Part shown: in pieces, positions 21,550 through 21,571 of the stretch
Position numbering within the stretch: the first letter of the stretch is position 1
Layout: each line of letters opens with the position of its first letter
Source of the DNA: RGIG8748 sp045646525
Lineage (GTDB): Bacteria > Bacillota > Clostridia > UMGS1810
Length of the DNA stretch: 21,571 nucleotides
Direction: 5' to 3'
Assembly: GCA_045646525.1 (NCBI GenBank)
Contig: JAZRKX010000008.1
Span: 1 to 21,571, forward strand
Notes under the pieces: model-generated
The model's input: only the letters and a program-made list of their open reading frames with translations
Told to the model about the DNA's origin: nothing
The model's database searches: none
Position numbers and translations under genes: made by a program

Positions 21550-21571
21550 TGGGTGCAGGGGCCGGATTTGA
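21550..21571 (-). tRNA. 3' end of a minus-strand tRNA, probably tRNA-Met (initiator-like), cut by the window edge
   Basis: On the minus strand the visible bases read TCAAAT (T-loop), CCGGC (3' T-stem), CCCTGCA (acceptor), C and CCA, followed at once by a terminator. The acceptor strand CCCTGCA matches that of many initiator tRNA-Met genes. The discriminator C where A is usual is odd. With only 22 bases visible, it may be a whole tRNA or another attachment-site fragment. Confidence 0.6.

Overview
The window looks like chromosome of an anaerobic Clostridia-type Bacillota, probably a gut or sediment species. The signs are strong AGGAGG-type ribosome binding sites, consensus sigma-A promoters, intrinsic terminators with U-tracts, an S-layer-homology (SLH) anchored surface protein and group II ECF transport. 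No exact genus can be read from the sequence.

Left part (about 1-3446): an AT-rich accessory segment. The left edge carries what looks like the end of an IS21-like insertion sequence beside a decapitated gene. It is followed by an AbiEi/AbiEii-type type IV toxin-antitoxin pair behind a perfect consensus promoter, and by a lone PD-(D/E)XK nuclease-like gene. The segment ends in a 3' fragment of tRNA-Trp (3400-3446) with its own terminator. A second, shorter copy of the same tRNA-Trp 3' end with another terminator lies at 3660-3682. These look like attachment-site scars of elements integrated at tRNA-Trp. Each is followed by a short inverted copy of tRNA-Trp sequence.

Core plus-strand genes (3829-6217): two small unrecognised proteins and a YyaL/SPATA20-type thioredoxin-fold (DUF255) protein, closed by a bidirectional terminator.

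Main feature (6235-19175, minus strand): a ten-gene, roughly 13 kb operon with a perfect TTGACA-17-TATAAT promoter, a cobalamin riboswitch and a leader terminator. Reading downstream, it encodes a 1391-aa SLH-anchored surface protein with a DUF4430/transcobalamin-like domain, a secreted PQQ-type beta-propeller protein, a membrane-anchored DUF4430 protein, EcfT, a double-ABC EcfA, an ECF S component, then CobT, CobU, CobS and a CobC-like phosphatase. Most junctions overlap. I read this as a complete corrinoid capture, import and lower-ligand assembly system: surface proteins collect corrinoid, the ECF transporter imports it, and CobU/CobS/CobT/CobC rebuild the nucleotide loop. No corrin-ring synthesis gene is present, which fits salvage. 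The beta-propeller and transcobalamin-like surface proteins could be a Gram-positive counterpart of the Bacteroides BtuG/BtuH capture proteins; that is inference.

Right part: a two-gene operon (DUF308/HdeD-like membrane protein and a DUF2899/ArsP_2-like metal transporter), then a 77-aa unknown protein, a promoter-driven and terminator-ended rod-shaped RNA that resembles 6S RNA, and the 3' end of a minus-strand tRNA (initiator tRNA-Met-like) cut by the window edge.
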